Below the pieces are notes generated by a model. The model saw nothing but the letters and a program-made list of their open reading frames with translations. It ran no database searches and had not been told where the DNA came from. Positions 32,857-43,145 of a stretch of 64,000 nucleotides of DNA are shown here, piece after piece. A program made the translations under genes and the position numbers. The stretch is taken from NCBI RefSeq assembly GCF_028745735.1, contig NZ_JAQZSM010000007.1, positions 62,001 through 126,000 on the forward strand, read 5' to 3'. This stretch comes from Roseinatronobacter alkalisoli (lineage in GTDB: Bacteria; Pseudomonadota; Alphaproteobacteria; Rhodobacterales; Rhodobacteraceae). How positions within the stretch are numbered: position 1 is the first letter of the stretch; the number at the start of each line of letters is the position of its first letter.

Positions 32857-33040
32857 CCCAAGGCGCGGAACAAAGGCCGCGAGGCTGGCCCGCGCCATAG
32901 GTCTGGCCGTCCTGCGGCCTGCAGATTGCGCTGATGCCACGCAAAGCCTTTGAACTCAGGAGTATGCCGCCTGCATAAAGTGAACTTCTACAACGCCGGA
33001 CCGGCAGACCCCGGCCAGACCTGTGGCGCGGGCTTTGTGC
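32857..33040 (+). repeat. Dispersed hairpin repeat, copy 3 (short form, diverged)
   Basis: Plus-oriented copy. Ends and core (TATGCCGCCTGCATAAAGTGAACTT) are well kept, but the central stem is decayed (CCATAGGTCTGGCCG against CGGCCTGCAGATTG) and the end block reads CCAGACCTGTGGCG. It fills most of the 525-base gap between DUF2155 and NDUFA12 genes; nothing else is seen in that gap. Confidence 0.85.
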
Positions 33041-33213
33041 GTATCCCAACGCCCCGTTCAGGCCGGAACACCCCCCAAAAAAGGGCTGTTTCAACCGCAT
33101 CTGATCCGGCTGCGGATAAGCTCTGCGCTAACGTCTGGGACGGGTTCGCTGGCGCTGCGTGCGCCGCGCCATGCGCAGGCTACGTAATACCAGCGCGATG
33201 ATCCGTGCGAAAT

Positions 33214-33588
33214 TCACTCCGGCGTCCATGCCTCGTAATCAGTGCGCGCCTTTGGTTGTGCCTGCCGGATGGACCCTTTGGGGGCATAGGCCAGCGCCGT
33301 GCCGGTCAGGTTTTCCTGATGCGGCTTTTCCCAGTCCTTGCGCACAAGCGGGCGTTCATCCGGCAATTCGTCCCAGGTGTGGTGCAGCCAGCCATGCCAG
33401 TCGGGCGCAATGCGGCTGGCTTCAGATTCGCCATTATACATCACCCAGCGCTTTTTCCCGTCATGTGACCGGTAAAACACATTGCCCTGTTCATCTTCAC
33501 CGACCTTGACACCATTGCGCCAGGTGAAAAAGGCAGTGTTCAGCGTTGAATAGTTCCACCAGGTCACGAAGCGAAGCAGGAATTTCAT
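33214..33588 (-). CDS. NDUFA12-type complex I accessory subunit
   Basis: A 124-residue homologue of the mitochondrial complex I subunit NDUFA12, one of the few accessory subunits present in alphaproteobacteria. It has the family pattern: [52 protein letters not shown]-like core and [13 protein letters not shown], ending in a basic tail. It probably binds the hydrophilic arm of NADH dehydrogenase at the cytoplasmic face of the membrane. Start at 33588. Confidence 0.93.
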   Translation of the reverse strand: MKFLLRFVTWWNYSTLNTAFFTWRNGVKVGEDEQGNVFYRSHDGKKRWVMYNGESEASRIAPDWHGWLHHTWDELPDERPLVRKDWEKPHQENLTGTALAYAPKGSIRQAQPKARTDYEAWTPE

Positions 33589-33764
33589 TATGCACCCATC
33601 ATCAGTTGCCGCATGGCGTTGCGCCCTTATGCACCAGCGTTGCGGGGAAATCCAGTGCCAAGCGGGGCGCGGCGGCTGCACATTCCGCCGACCTGCGGGC
33701 AAAGGATGGAAACCGCGCTGCCTGCGCCTATATCCCTGTCATAATGCCGCTACAGGAGTGCCTG

Positions 33765-34208
33765 ATGCCCCGCTATGAACGCCGCCCCGAAATCATCGAA
33801 TCCCTTACGCCCGAACAGTATCATGTGACACAGGAAAACGGCACCGAACGCCCCTGGAGCGGGGCGTATAATGACAACAAGCGCGCAGGCATTTATGTTG
33901 ATGTCGTGTCGGGAGAGCCGCTTTTTGCCTCCAGTGACAAGTTTGAATCGGGCTGTGGCTGGCCCAGCTTCACCAAGCCGCTTGTCCCCGCCCATGTGGC
34001 CGAATTGCACGATACCAGCCATGGCATGACGCGGATCGAAGTGCGCTCAACCCATGGTGACAGCCATCTTGGGCATGTGTTCCCTGACGGACCGCCAGAC
34101 CGTGGTGGTTTGCGTTATTGCATTAATTCCGCATCGCTGCGCTTCATCCCGAGAGAGGAGATGGAGGCCGAAGGTTATGGCGACTATCTGGATCAGGTGG
34201 AAGGATAG
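33765..34208 (+). CDS. msrB: Peptide-methionine (R)-S-oxide reductase
   Basis: Repairs oxidised methionine in proteins. The 147-residue enzyme contains [29 protein letters not shown] and the catalytic Cys119 in [13 protein letters not shown]. The four zinc-binding Cys found in many MsrB are absent (VVSGEPLF and THGDSHLG instead of CxxC motifs), so this is the zinc-free form. ACAGGAG precedes ATG 33765. It may serve in the oxidative stress response but no regulator site is evident. Confidence 0.94.
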   Translation: MPRYERRPEIIESLTPEQYHVTQENGTERPWSGAYNDNKRAGIYVDVVSGEPLFASSDKFESGCGWPSFTKPLVPAHVAELHDTSHGMTRIEVRSTHGDSHLGHVFPDGPPDRGGLRYCINSASLRFIPREEMEAEGYGDYLDQVEG

Positions 34209-34280
34209 TTCAGGGCCAGATCAGGGGGATACATCCGCATTGGCGGGTGGTTTTTGCCTGAAGGGGACGTTCGCGCTTGG

Positions 34281-34457
34281 ATCAAGCCCGCGCTATCGGT
34301 GGGCCGGGGACTGCCGATCCCACGTTCAAAGAATGCAGTTTATGCAGGCGGAATACTCCGGCATCCAAGGACTGAACTGACACTGGCGTAATCGGCAGGC
34401 CGCGGGACGGCCCGCCGATGGCGCGGCGGCCTGCGGCCTTGATTCCGCGCCTTTGGG
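34281..34457 (-). repeat. Dispersed hairpin repeat, copy 4 (short form)
   Basis: Minus-oriented copy with arms of the T:A type: ATCGGCGGGCCG/CGGCCTGCCGAT and ATCGGCAG with CCGAT at the end block, so all four arms changed together compared with copy 2. The core is altered to GCCTGCATAAACTGCATT. Flanked by GCCTGAAGGGGA on the left and TTCAGGC on the right, as an outer inverted pair. It lies between msrB and selO. Confidence 0.9.
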
Positions 34458-34586
34458 TGACTGCTTCAGGCCCAACGCGCCCACAAGCCCGGAGTTCCCC
34501 TTGATACATTCCATCCCAAAGGGGGGCTGGATCAACCCCGCCCAAGGGCTTAGGTCACATAAAGATACCCAAGAACGGATACTGCC

Positions 34587-36014
34587 ATGCCCCTGACCCT
34601 TGATCACAGCTATGCCCGCGATCTGCAGGGCCTTTATGTGCCCTGGCAGGGGCAGGACTGGCCCGACCCGCAGATTCTGCTGCGCAATGACGCGCTGGCG
34701 CGAACGCTGGGGCTGGACCCGGACACGCTGGATGCGGGCCTGCTGACCGGTCATGCCCTTCCGGGCAGCGCGCGGCCGCTGGCCATGGCCTATGCGGGCC
34801 ATCAGTTCGGCGGGTTTTCACCGCAGCTTGGCGACGGGCGCGCGATCCTGCTGGGCGAGGTGCTGGACGAAACCGGGGCGCGCTGGGATATTCACCTGAA
34901 AGGGTCAGGGCGCACGCCTTTTGCGCGTGGCGGCGACGGGCGCGCGGTGCTGGGACCAGTGCTGCGCGAATATCTGATATCGGAATCCATGGCCGCGCTG
35001 GGGGTGCCCACGACCCGGGCACTGGCCGCCTGTACCACCGGCGACCGCGTGCTGCGCCAGAACGGGCTGGAACCGGGCGCGGTGCTGGCGCGTGTCGCGG
35101 CCAGCCATTTGCGGGTCGGGACATTCCAGTTCTTTGCCGCGCGTGGGGATGCGCAGAAACTGCGCCTGCTGGCCGATTACGCCATTGCCCGCCATGACCC
35201 TGACCTGACCGACACCCCCGATTGCTATGTCCAGTTCCTGCACCGCGTTGCCGCGCGTCAGGCGCAGACTGTGGCGCAATGGATGGGGCTTGGTTTCGTG
35301 CATGGGGTAATGAACACCGACAATACCACGATTTCGGGCGAAACCATTGATTATGGCCCCTGCGCCTTCATGGACCGCTATGACCCTGCGACTGTGTTCA
35401 GTTCTATCGACCATCAGGGGCGCTATGCCTATGGCAACCAGCCCGCGATCATCTTCTGGAACCTTGCCCGTCTGGCAGAGGCGCTTTTACCGCTGATCGA
35501 CGCGGATGAGGACCGCGCCATTGCCCGTGCCACAGAGGTGATTGCGCAGGCACAGGACAGCTACCGCGCCGCATGGCTGGGTGTTTTCGCGCGCAAACTG
35601 GGGCTGGCGGCACCAGATGCGGCGCTGATTGACGGGATGCATCAGCTGTGGCTGGGGCAGGGGGTGGATTTCACCGGCTTCTTCCGCGCGCTTCCGGATG
35701 CGCTGCGCGGCGATGAGCATGCCTTGCGCGCGCTGTTTGATGATGCCGAAGGGCTTGACCCATGGCTGGCGTCTTATCGTGCGGCCGCAGATGCCGACAC
35801 ACCGGACCGTGTGGCCGCCGCCAACCCGCTTTATATTCCGCGCAACCATCTGGTGGAGGCGGCGCTGAATGCGGCCACTGACGGCGACATGGGCCCGTTC
35901 ATGGCGCTTCTGGCGCGGGTGCAGGCCCCCTTCACCCCCATTGACGGGGCAGAGGACTATGCCCACCCCGCCCCACGCGATGCCCCTGAACTGGTCACAT
36001 TTTGCGGGACATAA
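34587..36014 (+). CDS. selO: Protein adenylyltransferase SelO
   Basis: Pseudokinase-fold enzyme that transfers AMP to proteins in redox control. At 475 residues it is typical of bacterial SelO (YdiU). Landmarks: [60 protein letters not shown], then [25 protein letters not shown], with the metal-binding Asn and Asp. The C-terminus ends FCGT, keeping the redox Cys near the end. The start is 30 bases after a long gap with repeat copy 4. Confidence 0.95.
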   Translation: MPLTLDHSYARDLQGLYVPWQGQDWPDPQILLRNDALARTLGLDPDTLDAGLLTGHALPGSARPLAMAYAGHQFGGFSPQLGDGRAILLGEVLDETGARWDIHLKGSGRTPFARGGDGRAVLGPVLREYLISESMAALGVPTTRALAACTTGDRVLRQNGLEPGAVLARVAASHLRVGTFQFFAARGDAQKLRLLADYAIARHDPDLTDTPDCYVQFLHRVAARQAQTVAQWMGLGFVHGVMNTDNTTISGETIDYGPCAFMDRYDPATVFSSIDHQGRYAYGNQPAIIFWNLARLAEALLPLIDADEDRAIARATEVIAQAQDSYRAAWLGVFARKLGLAAPDAALIDGMHQLWLGQGVDFTGFFRALPDALRGDEHALRALFDDAEGLDPWLASYRAAADADTPDRVAAANPLYIPRNHLVEAALNAATDGDMGPFMALLARVQAPFTPIDGAEDYAHPAPRDAPELVTFCGT

Positions 36015-36038
36015 GGAATTTCATCCTGCCGGAACGAT

Positions 36039-36464
36039 TCAATCCTGCGCGCGGGTCCCACCCATATCGCAGATGATCTCCCATTCCTGCGCCGTGACCG
36101 GCTGCACCGACAGGCGTGACGTTTTCACCAGCGCCATATCCTGCAGGCGGGGGTCATCCTTGACCATGGCCAGTGTGACAGGGCGCGCAAATGGTTTGAC
36201 TGCGCGCACATCCACGCATTCCCAGCGCGGGTCATCGGTGGTGCTGTCGGGATGGGCCGCGGCGATCACTTCGCAGATTCCCACCACTGCCTTGTCGGAT
36301 TGCGAATGGTAGAAAAACGCCAGGTCGCCCGGTTCCATCGCGCGCATGTTGTTGCGTGCCTGATAATTGCGCACCCCGTCCCATTCTTCGCCTTGCGCCC
36401 CCTTGGCGACCAGATCATCCCAGCCAAAGGCGTCGGGTTCGGATTTCATCAACCAGTAGCGCAT
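36039..36464 (-). CDS. EVE domain protein
   Basis: A 141-residue PUA-like EVE domain protein: RYWLMKSEPDAFGWDDLVAK, WDGVRNYQARNNMRAM, PGDLAFFYHSQSDKAVVGIC, and a final LVKTSRLSVQPVT. EVE domains bind modified bases in DNA or RNA; the physiological role of the stand-alone housekeeping form is not settled. Its ATG overlaps the stop of the YciI-like gene (TGATG), so the pair is cotranslated. It converges on selO. Confidence 0.92.
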   Translation of the reverse strand: MRYWLMKSEPDAFGWDDLVAKGAQGEEWDGVRNYQARNNMRAMEPGDLAFFYHSQSDKAVVGICEVIAAAHPDSTTDDPRWECVDVRAVKPFARPVTLAMVKDDPRLQDMALVKTSRLSVQPVTAQEWEIICDMGGTRAQD

Positions 36465-36739
36465 CAGCCGATGACCTTTTTCCATTCCTGAATGCGCACG
36501 GCCTCGAACAGGCCTGCGCCCGCATAGGGGTCTTGTGCGCCCCATGCCTTGGCCGCGGCCATGTCGGGCAGGTCCAGTACAATCAGCGATCCCGCCATTT
36601 CGCCTGCATCATCCAGCAACGGGCCTGCCATCTGCACGCAGCCGGTCTGCGCGATATAGTCCAGATGCGCCTGCCGGTTGGCCTTGCGAATGTCCAGCGC
36701 GCCGGGTTTGTCTGTGCAGACCATCATGTAAAGCGGCAT
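36464..36739 (-). CDS. YciI-like protein
   Basis: A 91-residue ferredoxin-like fold protein of the YCII family: YMMVCTDKPGALDIRKANRQ, AHLDYIAQTG with the conserved His and downstream Asp, and MAAAKAWGAQDPYAGAGLFE. Possibly an enzyme of unknown substrate; conserved His and Asp make a catalytic role plausible. The gpsA-YciI-EVE order is common in Rhodobacterales. It ends in a TGATG overlap with the EVE gene. Confidence 0.9.
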   Translation of the reverse strand: MPLYMMVCTDKPGALDIRKANRQAHLDYIAQTGCVQMAGPLLDDAGEMAGSLIVLDLPDMAAAKAWGAQDPYAGAGLFEAVRIQEWKKVIG

Positions 36740-36758
36740 GTTCTCTCTCCTCCATGGG

Positions 36759-37709
36759 TTATTCTTCGGTCAGGGGGCGGGCCAGCAGGGCATCGCGGGC
36801 CTCTGTCACGGTCAGGTAGCCTTCGATCATGGCCGCGACCATGCGGGTGATCGGCATGTCGATGCCATGTTCCTGCGCCAGACGGGCAACAGCGCGGGCG
36901 GTCGCGGCCCCTTCCACTGTGGTCGTGGTGTCGAATTCCGCCCCTGACCCAAGTGCCAGTCCATAGCGGAAATTGCGCGATTTTTCCGACCCGCAGGTCA
37001 GAATCAGATCGCCCAGTCCCGACAGCCCCGCCAAGGTATCGGCCTGCGCACCAAGCGCCAGCGCCAGCCGCTGCATTTCCGCATAGCCCCGCGCCATAAG
37101 TGCGGCGCGCGCGGATTCGCCCATGTCCGCGCCAATGACCATGCCCGCCGCAATCGCGATGACATTTTTCAGCGCGCCGCCCAGTTCCGCCCCGGTCACA
37201 TCGGTATTGCGATAAAGCCGCAGCGCATTGGTGGACAATTCCTGTTGCAAGGCCATGCCCAGTTCAGGGTCTTCGCAGGCCAGTGTCAGCGCGGTCGGCA
37301 ACCCGCGCGCAATATCATGTGCAAAACTCGGGCCGGTCAGCAGCGCTGCGCGCGCATCCGGCAGGTTCTGGCGGATGACGCCGACAGGCCCCAGCAACAC
37401 GTCCAGATCAACCCCTTTGGAGCACGCGACCAGAACGCGGTCTTGCAGGACTGTGCCATGGTCGTGCAAGAAGCCGCGCATGGCCTGCATCGGCATGGCC
37501 AGCAGCAGGGTTTGCGCGTCAATTCCGGCCAGATCATGGGTGATCTGCACCTCTCCGGGCAAGGGAATGCCGGGCAGGCGGCGGGTGTTTTCGCGCGTAT
37601 CCGCCATGTCGCGCGCATGGTCCGCATCGCGGGTCCATAGCGTGACCTGTCCCAGCGCACAGGCCAGTGCGGTGCCGAATGCGCCCGCGCCCAGGATTGC
37701 AACGCTCAT
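36759..37709 (-). CDS. gpsA: Glycerol-3-phosphate dehydrogenase [NAD(P)+]
   Basis: Makes sn-glycerol 3-phosphate for phospholipids from dihydroxyacetone phosphate. The 316-residue protein starts with the Rossmann motif [13 protein letters not shown], has [31 protein letters not shown], and the catalytic Lys in [17 protein letters not shown] near 185, then [19 protein letters not shown]. It follows tsaD with a four-base overlap on the same strand, so both are in one transcript. Confidence 0.95.
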   Translation of the reverse strand: MSVAILGAGAFGTALACALGQVTLWTRDADHARDMADTRENTRRLPGIPLPGEVQITHDLAGIDAQTLLLAMPMQAMRGFLHDHGTVLQDRVLVACSKGVDLDVLLGPVGVIRQNLPDARAALLTGPSFAHDIARGLPTALTLACEDPELGMALQQELSTNALRLYRNTDVTGAELGGALKNVIAIAAGMVIGADMGESARAALMARGYAEMQRLALALGAQADTLAGLSGLGDLILTCGSEKSRNFRYGLALGSGAEFDTTTTVEGAATARAVARLAQEHGIDMPITRMVAAMIEGYLTVTEARDALLARPLTEE

Positions 37710-38809
37710 GCTTTTGCCCCTTTCTTGCCGGACCCCAGCATGGGGGCGGCGCTTTGGTCCAGTGGCCAGCGCGGGCGTGCGGCCAGTGTCATGTCGTCAC
37801 GCGCGCCCATGCGCAGCCGTTCCAGCCCCGCCCATGCGATCATGGCGGCATTATCGGTGCAAAGGGCCAGCGGTGGTGCCACAAAGCGCAGGCCCATATC
37901 CCGCGCCAGCCCTTCCAGCCCGGCGCGCAGCACGGTATTGGCCGCGACCCCGCCCGCAACTGCAAAAACCGGTCTGGCGGGGCATAGTTCCATATATTGC
38001 GCCAGTGCGCGGCGGGATTTGGCCACCAGCACATCCGCCACCGCCTGCTGAAACCCCGCGCACAGGTCGGCGCGGTCGCTTGCGCGCAATCCGCCATGTT
38101 CGGCGATCAGCCCATCGCGGGTGCGCAGCACAGCGGTTTTCAGCCCCGAAAAGGACATATTGCAATCATCGCGGTCGATCAGTGGGCGGGGCAGGGCGAA
38201 GCGCGTGGCATTGCCTGTGGCGGCCTGCGCCTGCACTGACGGGCCACCCGGTTGCGGCAGCGCCAGCAGTTTCGCGGTCTTGTCAAACGCTTCGCCCGGT
38301 GCATCATCGATGGTGCCGCCAAGGCGGGTAAAGTGGTCGGGGCCATGGGCAATCAGGAACTGGCAATGCCCGCCGGAGACCAGCAGCATAAGATAGGGGA
38401 ACTCCACCCCATCGGTCAGGCGCGGGGTCAGGGCATGGCCCGCAAGGTGGTTCACGCCGATCATGGGCAGGCCGGTCGCAGCCGCCAGCCCCTTGGCCAG
38501 CATGACACCCGACAGCACACCGCCAATCAGCCCCGGCCCAGCGGTCACGGCGATGGCATCCACCATGTTCAGTGTCAGCCCGGCCTGTTCAAGGGCCGCT
38601 TCCACGGCCAGATCCAGCTTTTCGGCATGCGCGCGCGCGGCCAGTTCCGGCACCACCCCGCCAAAGGCCGCGTGCAGGTCTGTCTGGCCCAGAACCACAT
38701 TGGACAGGATTTCCGCGCGCGCGGGCGGCGCGTGGCGGATGACGGCTGCGGCGGTATCGTCGCAACTGCTTTCCAGTCCCAGAACCGTCAGGGGCGTGTC
38801 AGGGGTCAT
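37706..38809 (-). CDS. tsaD: tRNA N6-adenosine threonylcarbamoyltransferase
   Basis: Transfers threonylcarbamoyl to A37 of ANN-decoding tRNAs together with TsaB and TsaE. The 367-residue protein has [14 protein letters not shown] at the start, the metal-binding pair in [13 protein letters not shown] (His near 113 and 117), [11 protein letters not shown], and the late [17 protein letters not shown] and [16 protein letters not shown] 38809 with GGAG five bases upstream is chosen over longer frames. It diverges from hemD, with 92 bases between. Confidence 0.96.
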   Translation of the reverse strand: MTPDTPLTVLGLESSCDDTAAAVIRHAPPARAEILSNVVLGQTDLHAAFGGVVPELAARAHAEKLDLAVEAALEQAGLTLNMVDAIAVTAGPGLIGGVLSGVMLAKGLAAATGLPMIGVNHLAGHALTPRLTDGVEFPYLMLLVSGGHCQFLIAHGPDHFTRLGGTIDDAPGEAFDKTAKLLALPQPGGPSVQAQAATGNATRFALPRPLIDRDDCNMSFSGLKTAVLRTRDGLIAEHGGLRASDRADLCAGFQQAVADVLVAKSRRALAQYMELCPARPVFAVAGGVAANTVLRAGLEGLARDMGLRFVAPPLALCTDNAAMIAWAGLERLRMGARDDMTLAARPRWPLDQSAAPMLGSGKKGAKA

Positions 38810-38901
38810 GGTTGCTCCGGTTGCCATGGGGCATGCTTTCCCGCTACCACTTGGCGCAGGCGCGCACAATCCCGCAGCCGGTTTCAAGGATATTTGGCCC
38901 G

Positions 38902-39645
38902 ATGACTGCCACGCTTTTACTCACCCGGCCTGAACAGGCGGCGCAGGATTTCGCACAACTTGTCATGGCGGCGGGCTGGCGGTGGCCCGTGGTGATCGCG
39001 CCGCTGATGCAGATCAGCCATTGCGCGCCCGACATGGACGCGCTGGCAGGGGCGGGCACGCTGGTTTTCACGTCGCGCCACGGGGTTGCGGCATGGCGGG
39101 CGGCAGGGGGCGGGTGCGAATTGCCGGTCTGGTGCGTTGGCCCGCGCACGGCGCAGGCCGCCCGTCAGGCCGGGTTTGCGCAGGTTCATCAGGCGCCGGG
39201 GGGCGATGCGGTGTCGCTGCGCGCGGCCTTGCTGGCGGCCCGCCCGGTACCGCCGGTCCTGCATCTGCGTGGGGACCATACCGCGATGGTGCTGGCGGCC
39301 GAACTGGTCAAGGCGGGCATTCCGGCGCGTGATGCGGTACTTTACCGCCAGCATGCCCGCGCGCTGTCAGATGCGGCGCGCACGCTGTTGTCGCACCCTG
39401 TGCCGGTGGTTGTGCCGCTGTTCTCGCCACGCTCAGCGCGGCTTTTTGCCGCTGAGTTGGCAAATCTGCCTGTGCCGCACAGGGCGGCGCTGCATGTGAT
39501 TGCCATATCGCAAGCCTGTGCAGGCGCGCTGGGTGCCACAAAATGCGCCGGTATTCACGTGGCTGCGCGCCCTGACGCCGATGCAATGCGCGATGCCGTG
39601 ATCACGTTGCAGGCTGAACTTGAGGAAGGGGACAAGCCGCGATAA
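38902..39645 (+). CDS. hemD: Uroporphyrinogen-III synthase
   Basis: Closes and inverts ring D of hydroxymethylbilane in heme and bacteriochlorophyll synthesis. Sequence identity in this family is low; at 247 residues the features are [15 protein letters not shown] at the start, [45 protein letters not shown], and [14 protein letters not shown]. It diverges from tsaD and is followed by the Mic60-like and hemY genes, a conserved alphaproteobacterial order. Confidence 0.93.
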   Translation: MTATLLLTRPEQAAQDFAQLVMAAGWRWPVVIAPLMQISHCAPDMDALAGAGTLVFTSRHGVAAWRAAGGGCELPVWCVGPRTAQAARQAGFAQVHQAPGGDAVSLRAALLAARPVPPVLHLRGDHTAMVLAAELVKAGIPARDAVLYRQHARALSDAARTLLSHPVPVVVPLFSPRSARLFAAELANLPVPHRAALHVIAISQACAGALGATKCAGIHVAARPDADAMRDAVITLQAELEEGDKPR

Positions 39646-39702
39646 GGTGACTGGTACAGATGCAGTTGCAGCATTGGCTGCGTAAAAGGCGGGGGTTGGA
39701 TT

Positions 39703-41079
39703 TTGGCGCGTAACACGACCAGCAAGGGAACGACACCGCGATCACGCAAGACAAAAACCGACAGCGATGACAGCGCCCCCCAAGCCACCGGAACGGCCCA
39801 GTCCCCTGAAACACAACCCAAGGCCAGCATGCCGGAGGCGGGCACGCAAGCCGCACGCACGCCTGATGATTCTGCGGATGCGTCATCAGGCGCTGACCTG
39901 CCGCAAGACACCACGGCCGATACCCCGCCAGTGACTGCAGAATCGCCATTCGCGACCGCGCAGACCGATGCGCCGGAACCTGCGGCGGCGACAGGTGAAC
40001 TGGTTGCCCCCGCGCCTGACGATACGCCACGTGATACGCGCGCGTCTGACGACACCCCCAGGTCTGATGATACACCCGCACCGGGCGACAGGCCCGCCAG
40101 CCCGCATGATACTGCCCCTGTTGAACCCGCACCCGCAGCGGTGCATGCGACACCGGCCCCCGCCGCCACAGTCAGCATTCTGCCGCTGCTTCTGGGCGGT
40201 GTTCTGGCCGGGGCAATCGGCTATGGCGCGCATTTCCTGATCGCGTCTCAGGGCAGTGGTCAGGCTGATCTGGCCGCGCTTCAGGCAGAACTTTCTGCGT
40301 TGCGGCAGGACATGCCGGATATGCCCGACCTTGCGCCGCTTCAGGCGGAACTTGCCGATCTGCGCAGCGACATGTCTGCGCTGTCCGGTCCGGGGGCCGA
40401 TGCGGATATGCTGGCCGCGCTGGAAGGGCGGATTGATGCGCTGGCGGGTGACAGCGAAACCCGCGCCACCGTTTTGCGCGATCTGCAAGACCGGATAGCG
40501 GCTGATCTGGCGCAGATGCAGGCGGAACTGGCCGATCTGCGCGATCTGGCAGAAAACCGCATGTCCACAGCGGAAGCCGCCATTGACGCCGCACTGGCGC
40601 GTTCGGGGCTGGACAGCCTGCGCGCGGCGCTGGAAACCGGCCAGCCCTTCGGCGATGCGCTTGAGCGGATTGCGCAGGGCGGTTTTGACCCCGCACCAGT
40701 GCTGCGCGACAACGCCGCAACGGGCATCCCAACGCTGGAGCAGTTGCAGGACGGCTTCCCCGATGCCGCCCGCGCCGCCATCCGCGCCAGCCTTGGCGAT
40801 GCACCCGCTGACAGCGCTGCGGAACGGGTGGTCAATTTCCTGCGTGCCCAGACCGGTGCGCGTTCCACCACCCCAAGGGATGGCGATGACCCCGATGCGG
40901 TCCTGTCGCGCGCCTCTGTCGCAGTGGAGTCTGGTGATCTGGACACGGCGCTGTCGTTGATTGCGCAATTGCCGCAAGCGGGGCGCGACGCGCTGTCGGA
41001 CTGGCAGTCCGACGCCGAAGCGCACCAGGCGGCAACTGCGGAAGTTGGTGAATTAGAACAAATGGTTACGGAAGAATAA
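39703..41079 (+). CDS. Mitofilin (Mic60)-like inner membrane protein
   Basis: A 458-residue protein: a disordered, Thr/Asp/Pro-rich cytoplasmic head (residues 1-150), one membrane helix (about 158-182, VSILPLLLGGVLAGAIGYGA), a long Ala/Leu/Asp-rich coiled coil (190-310), and a C-terminal helical domain. This plan and its place between hemD and hemY mark the alphaproteobacterial homologue of mitochondrial Mic60, which shapes membrane invaginations and would matter for intracytoplasmic membranes. The start is TTG at 39703, behind GGGGG; no ATG fits before the conserved region. Confidence 0.85.
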   Translation: MARNTTSKGTTPRSRKTKTDSDDSAPQATGTAQSPETQPKASMPEAGTQAARTPDDSADASSGADLPQDTTADTPPVTAESPFATAQTDAPEPAAATGELVAPAPDDTPRDTRASDDTPRSDDTPAPGDRPASPHDTAPVEPAPAAVHATPAPAATVSILPLLLGGVLAGAIGYGAHFLIASQGSGQADLAALQAELSALRQDMPDMPDLAPLQAELADLRSDMSALSGPGADADMLAALEGRIDALAGDSETRATVLRDLQDRIAADLAQMQAELADLRDLAENRMSTAEAAIDAALARSGLDSLRAALETGQPFGDALERIAQGGFDPAPVLRDNAATGIPTLEQLQDGFPDAARAAIRASLGDAPADSAAERVVNFLRAQTGARSTTPRDGDDPDAVLSRASVAVESGDLDTALSLIAQLPQAGRDALSDWQSDAEAHQAATAEVGELEQMVTEE

Positions 41080-41089
41080 GGACGTAAAG

Positions 41090-42571
41090 ATGTTTTGGAC
41101 GCTTGCAAAGATCCTTGTTTTCGTGGCCGTGGTCATCGGTCTTGCTTTCGGGGCGGGACAGTTGATGGACAGCGGGCAGACTGTCGGTCTGCGCATTGTC
41201 GATATGGAATTTGAACTTGGCCCGGTTCAGGCGGCTATCGCGCTGGGTCTGTTTGTTCTGGCGGTATGGCTGGGGCTGAAACTGCTGGGCCTGCTGGTAT
41301 CGGTGCTGCGGTTCATGAATGGCGATGAAACCGCCCTGCGCCGTTTCTTTGCCCATAACCGCGAAAAACGCGGGCTGGATGCACTGCTTGCGGCGTTGCT
41401 GGCGCAGGCATCCGGTGATGGCAAAACCGCCGTGGCCAAGGCCGAAAAAGCGCATGCGCTGCTGAACCGGCCCGTCATTACCAGCCTGCTGATTGCGCAA
41501 TCTGCCGAACTGAAGGGCAACCGCCCGCTGGCTGAAGAACACTACAAACGGCTGTTGGAAGACACGCGCAGCCGGTTTGTGGGGGTGCAGGGGCTGATCC
41601 GCGCCAAGCTGGAAGAAGGCGATACCGACAAGGCGCGCAAACTGGCGCAGAAGGCGCTGGACATGCAGCCCGCCCATGAAGCCACGCAAAATACGCTGCT
41701 GAAACTGCAGACTGATGCCGAAGACTGGCAGGGCGCGCGCAAAACCTTGCAGATCAAGAAATCCAGCGGCCACCTGCCGCGCGATGTTTACCGCCGCCGC
41801 GATGCCATTCTGGCCTTGCAGAATGCCGATGCGCTGGCCGCCACCGATAACATGACCCGCGCCCGCGAAGCCGCGATCGAGGCCAACCGCCTGTCGCCTG
41901 ACCTGATTCCCGCAGCTGTCGCAGCAGCCCGCGCGCTGGTGGCACAGGGCAAGGGCGGTTATGCCGCGAAAGCCATCAAGAAAGCGTGGAAAGTGCAGCC
42001 ACATCCGGAACTTGCCGCCGCTTTTGCTGCGATTGAACCGGATGAAACCCCGCTGCAACGGGTGAGCCGGTTCCGCAAATTGCTGGCGCTGCACCCGGAT
42101 CATGCCGAAACCCGCCTGCTGAAGGCCGAATTGCTGATCGGGGCAGAGGATTTTCCCGCTGCGCGGCGTGCGCTGGGGGATCTGGCGACAACTGCCCCGA
42201 CAGTGCGCGCGCTGGCCATCATGGCGGCCATTGAACGCGGTGAAGGGGCCGATGATGCCGTGGTGCGGGGCTGGCTGGCCCGTGCGCTGACAGCCAGTCG
42301 CGGGCCGCAATGGGTGTGTTCGAACTGCCAGCATGTGCATGCAGGCTGGCAGGCCATCTGCGACAATTGCGGGGCGTTCGACACGCTGGAATGGCGCGAT
42401 GCGCCCGACAGTGCGGGGCCGTCCGCCACGCAAACGGAATTGCTGCCGCTGATCGTCGGCAGCCTGCCATCGCGCCCCGCCGCGCCGGACGATGCTGATG
42501 TGGTCGCGGGCGATGTCGTCATTGACGATGCCGAAGAAGCCGGAGAAACACCCCCCCCGAAACCCGCCTGA
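41090..42571 (+). CDS. HemY-like TPR membrane protein
   Basis: A 493-residue protein with two N-terminal membrane helices (residues 5-25 and 43-65), the HemY_N region with FMNGDETALRRFFAHNREKR, then TPR-type helical repeats to about 400. A zinc-ribbon-like piece follows, WVCSNCQHVHAGWQAICDNC, with four Cys in two CxxC pairs, then an acidic Ala/Pro tail. Despite the name it is not protoporphyrinogen oxidase; the role near heme synthesis genes is undefined. It starts ten bases after the Mic60-like gene. Confidence 0.88.
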   Translation: MFWTLAKILVFVAVVIGLAFGAGQLMDSGQTVGLRIVDMEFELGPVQAAIALGLFVLAVWLGLKLLGLLVSVLRFMNGDETALRRFFAHNREKRGLDALLAALLAQASGDGKTAVAKAEKAHALLNRPVITSLLIAQSAELKGNRPLAEEHYKRLLEDTRSRFVGVQGLIRAKLEEGDTDKARKLAQKALDMQPAHEATQNTLLKLQTDAEDWQGARKTLQIKKSSGHLPRDVYRRRDAILALQNADALAATDNMTRAREAAIEANRLSPDLIPAAVAAARALVAQGKGGYAAKAIKKAWKVQPHPELAAAFAAIEPDETPLQRVSRFRKLLALHPDHAETRLLKAELLIGAEDFPAARRALGDLATTAPTVRALAIMAAIERGEGADDAVVRGWLARALTASRGPQWVCSNCQHVHAGWQAICDNCGAFDTLEWRDAPDSAGPSATQTELLPLIVGSLPSRPAAPDDADVVAGDVVIDDAEEAGETPPPKPA

Positions 42572-42718
42572 AGCCCGGGCGCGCGGTGCCATTTGTCCCC
42601 GGGACACCAGTGGAACCGCGCCCTTGCCAGACTGGTTTTCGGCCGCCATTTTTTGCCGAAAATGCATGAATTGGGGCTGGCCTGCATCGTGAACCGGTGC
42701 TAAAGACTGCGCCACGGT

Positions 42719-42794
42719 GCCGCTGTAGCTCAGCTGGTAGAGCACGTCATTCGTAATGATGGGGTCGGGGGTTCGAGTCCCTTCAGCGGCACCA
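42719..42794 (+). tRNA. tRNA-Thr (CGU)
   Basis: Full cloverleaf: acceptor GCCGCTG paired with CAGCGGC, D arm GCTC/GAGC, anticodon stem CGTCA/TGATG with loop TTCGTAA (anticodon CGT, reads ACG), T arm GGGGG-TTCGAGT-CCCTT, encoded CCA. Single tRNA, 147 bases after hemY, no sign of an inserted element. Confidence 0.96.
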
Positions 42795-43028
42795 GTTTTT
42801 CCGGCAAGATTCGGGAAAGAACAGGAAAAACTGACAAGCAATTTCCCCTTTCGCGCCTTATCACCGACCTTTTGGTGCTTGCCTGACATGAATCTGATCG
42901 TGCGCAACGGACATGCCCCGGACGGGCGGGGCCGAGGTTTTGCGGGAGCAGCCGCGAATGCGCCGGATCTGATGGAAGACTTGCGCGCCTGGCATCCTGC
43001 GCAGGCAGACATGACTGCGAGATCCATA

Positions 43029-43061
43029 TTTAGAATTATTCCAGACTTTGACCTGCATCAA
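43029..43061 (+). promoter_or_regulatory. FnrL-type box and possible Irr box before the peroxidase gene
   Basis: TTGAC-CTGC-ATCAA (43048-43061) fits the FNR/FnrL site TTGAY-N4-RTCAA, 85 bases before the ATG of the cytochrome c peroxidase gene. Directly upstream TTTAGAA-TTA-TTCCAGA (43029-43045) resembles the iron-control (Irr, ICE) box TTTAGAA-N3-TTCTAAA with two mismatches. Together they suggest oxygen and iron/heme control. The rest of the 351-base gap after tRNA-Thr shows nothing else. Confidence 0.6.
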
Positions 43062-43145
43062 TGCTGCGCGCGGCTGATGTCGCTACTGTAATGCTGACAC
43101 GCGCGACGACAGCAGGCGGGCAGACGCCCGCATATGGAGGATCAG

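Noticed and set aside
41066-43027. A 653-codon minus frame opposite hemY and tRNA-Thr
   Set aside because: It crosses a tRNA gene and the antisense of HemY; the translation has no known family.
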